DNA of 64,000 nt from Phymatolithon calcareum (taxonomy: Eukaryota; Rhodophyta; Florideophyceae; Hapalidiales). The stretch spans positions 744,001 through 808,000 of the forward strand of contig OZ345361.1 in the NCBI GenBank assembly GCA_977006965.1. The letters run 5' to 3'. Position numbers and translations under genes: made by a program. The notes under the pieces are model-generated. The model had not been told where the DNA came from. It ran no database searches and saw only the letters and a list, made by a program, of their open reading frames with translations. The number at the start of each line of letters is the position of its first letter. Position 1 is the first letter of the stretch. Below, one piece after another: positions 61,640-64,000 of this stretch.

Positions 61640-63833
61640 AATACTAGCTGTCTCCAGGTTTCAGAGTAAGCTACAGTATGTGCTTATCTTGTGCTGTGCT
61701 GTAAGAGTCTGTCTATATTGTAGTTGCAGCGGTGAAATTGGAATGTGCTGGGCGCGTTGTGATGGATCTTCTTTGCCTGCTTTGTTGACTTATGATGGGG
61801 AAGGTGCAACTCGCAATTATTCTCTTGTCTGTTATTCTGCAAGACATGGACAGAAAGCCAGAAACCTGAAACTCTCAATGTTGTATTTCCAGAGACAAGT
61901 ATGTCACACTCAAGTAAATTTCCCCAATTCTGCGGACGCTGCGTGAACACGAAGCAGTTGAGTAAGCCTGGCCAAGGAATTCAGTCCCTGTTAAGTACTG
62001 GGTTCATTCTTGAAAAAATGGGGTGCTCTATGAGACCTTGTAGTGGTTGTGGTGGACGAGGCTGTCGGTGAGGGTGACAAAATTGGCCTCGTTGAGTATC
62101 CGGTTGAGCCCCCTCAGCTTTACCTTCATTTTGCTCAAAGTCGTTCTCCCAACCAAAGCCTGGCTTCTTTTTGCAAATTGCATAGCTCGCATCAACGCGA
62201 CGCGTCTGCACTTCAGAATTAAAGAAGTGGCGCTCCACAATAACTCGTCGCCAAACCAAAACAGCGTGTAATCGCGGTCGAGGGATCGTTCTTAATGACA
62301 CCACCCATTCCAAATAGTATTGCTACCCTTTTTCTCCTTTTATGAATTGATTTGGTCTCGATGATCGATTACCTTCCGACCACAGACGACTGGTTGCCCG
62401 GTTGGATTTTCGGCATGGTGACCCGCATCCCGGTAAGTTCACTAGCATACGTCTTTGCACATATGAACGTGAGCAATGCCGTGATGTGAAAAATCCCCCA
62501 GGGGTCTCGGTCTTGTCGACGTGCAATACGTCCGGTTGTTGACTGAGCAAGACATTAAAACCATCCTTCTCACTTATACGGTCGACTTTGGTGGAACGGA
62601 AGAAGAGGAAAGGGACCAGAAAGTTTATGATCATGACCTTCAGCGGTGCAGCTCAAATTTTTGACCATTCTCGTTGAATTAGACGTCATAACGTTAGAAA
62701 TATGGCTCATTCATGGGCTTCCCAACACCCACGAAATACTGGACATACGGCGGTGGTTCTATAAATCCCCAACGTAGACAGCGGACAATACGCGATAGCG
62801 TTCACCTTCGGCGGGACTGCTCTGTCGGCTGGAAGCGAAACGTCGCGCATCTTGTTCGACAAGGAAATCTGGGTCATGTGGGACAGTTGCAATGTCAGAT
62901 ATGACACGCATACCCGAGGCCTCCAAAAAACGCAAACGCAAACTCACTTCTGTGTGGAAAAGGCGGTTTTCAGGATGTCACGCGACGACTAAATGGAGAA
63001 TGTGGTGGTATGGGGTTTGAAGACCTGACAGAATACCGCACACGCGGATCAGCGACGTAGATGGCGCTCCACGGAAAAAGTGTTCACAAGGACAATCGCA
63101 TAAGGCCTTCCTGTATAGAAAAGCTTTCGAATTTGTTATTTTTGATGCGTTATGCAGCTCGGCGGGAGGGTCCAAGGAGAAGTGAGTGGTTTGCTTGGGT
63201 GGTGATGCTCGAGAACCTTTCGCACAAAGCGAATAGACTCATTTTTCTTGATCCATTGGTTCGCTGGAACAATGTCATAGTCAACAGATTCGTAAGCAAG
63301 TTTGTTCCTTCAGGAGTTGTTTAGACAGCGGGTCTGGTTCTTCTCTCTGTCACGGAGAAATTTCGTACAAGGCGACAGAACTAGAGCCTTGTCATCGGGA
63401 GCAGACCCCATGCGACCGGGCATGAAAGTGACCAAGACTCTCGCCACCGTCACTGACTTTATGTATCTCGAATGTCATGCTTGAATGCCGATTTTGCAGA
63501 TAAAGCAATTGACCATATGCTCTATGATGGACAAGCCGCTATATCGTAACTCCCTTTGAAAGCACCGGAATTAAATTGATGTTGAGCGAATCCAAGAAAC
63601 GGTCGAAGTCGGTGAAGTTGATACCACGCTCACGGCTGAAGCTTGACATGATGCCAGTGCATCGATTGCTCGCTAACAGCTTTTGCGTGCATGGTGGTGG
63701 CTCTGTTGGTTGGCCGGGTAAGTAGATGAACAACACCAATTGCAACTGCTCTACATCAAATATTCGTCGACACTAACACATAGTATGGCAATTTGAAGCA
63801 ATTAACAGGTATGGGGGTCCGTCACTGACCAAT
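61640..63833. other. Gene-poor stretch at the right of the window
   Basis: Minus-strand frames at 61981-62313, 62323-62634 and 63539-63745 have no recognisable domain. TACAGTA lies at about 61672-61678, just downstream of the zinc-finger gene. Confidence 0.35.
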
Positions 63834-64000
63834 CCTAATTTTTTTTTTTTTTGAATTTTGAATTTATTAAACGCCCTCAGAAACACTCATAAGACTGTAA
63901 GGGAGATGCGTTTCAGATGCTACTACCTTGGTAGCTCCGTTAAAGCCCGCAAAAGCTCGTTGCTATCGTCGTAGCCCTAGCTGCAAAAACCCTCCTCCAG
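63834..64000. other. Poly(T) run and dispersed repeat fragment at right margin
   Basis: A T homopolymer (about 63839-63853) followed by gaattttgaatttatt could be the reversed tail of a minus-strand retroposon. The 22-mer shared with 45907-45928 is at 63901-63922, with similar bases before it. The element continues beyond the window. Confidence 0.4.

Overview
The window is nuclear DNA of an intron-poor eukaryote. Long uninterrupted reading frames encode typical eukaryotic proteins: a 2,474-residue multidomain acetyl-CoA carboxylase, Rab6, a Qa-SNARE, a probable augmin subunit, a probable Mediator subunit and a mitochondrial carrier. The moderate GC content, single-exon genes in small islands, and LTR, LINE and SINE debris between them fit a multicellular red alga (florideophyte, Chondrus-like). 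That is inference from style and not a proven identity.

Layout. 1-2.95 kb: an FkbM-type methyltransferase relic and non-coding DNA. 2.97-10.34 kb: a young Ty3/gypsy LTR retrotransposon on the minus strand. It has 381/382-bp LTRs differing by one base, a CTACT target duplication, gag-pol broken by one in-frame TGA inside RNase H, and an extra His-rich repeat ORF. It appears to sit inside an older LTR whose right part carries a 61-bp tandem repeat. 10.7-15.1 kb: gene desert with a gag-like relic. 15.2-27.3 kb: gene island with a syntaxin (-) and acetyl-CoA carboxylase (+) diverging from a shared 441-bp region, then a PH-domain protein (-) convergent to the carboxylase. 28.7-30.1 kb: a 5'-truncated LINE (-) with a C2H2-like finger and a Tudor-like segment. 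33.5-44.7 kb: two diverged paralogues that combine dsRNA-binding-like repeats with a degenerate RNase D/Werner-type 3'-5' exonuclease-like domain, with a MED11-like gene and a tRNA-derived SINE between them. 44.9-47.3 kb: three near-perfect palindromes, a LINE 3' end and an eL15 pseudogene. 48.5-57.5 kb: gene island with Rab6 (-), bL17m (+), a secreted Ser/Thr/Pro-rich repeat protein (-), a HAUS5-like protein (+), a mitochondrial carrier (+) and a BTB/T1 protein (-). 58-60.35 kb: two more LINE 3' ends and a second palindrome cluster. 60.8-61.6 kb: a C2H2 finger protein with a C-terminal membrane segment. The rest, to 64 kb, shows no gene.

How it fits together. The host genes are mostly housekeeping: lipid synthesis, vesicle traffic, mitochondrial translation and transport, transcription, probable spindle assembly. 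They are often arranged head to head with short shared upstream regions. The most unusual content is the dsRBD/exonuclease-like pair with palindromic DNA next to the second copy, the LINE family with inserted domains and (AATG)n tails, and the recurrent TGA interruptions in mobile or decayed reading frames. TGA is a normal stop in intact genes here, so these are mutations or readthrough sites and not a variant code.
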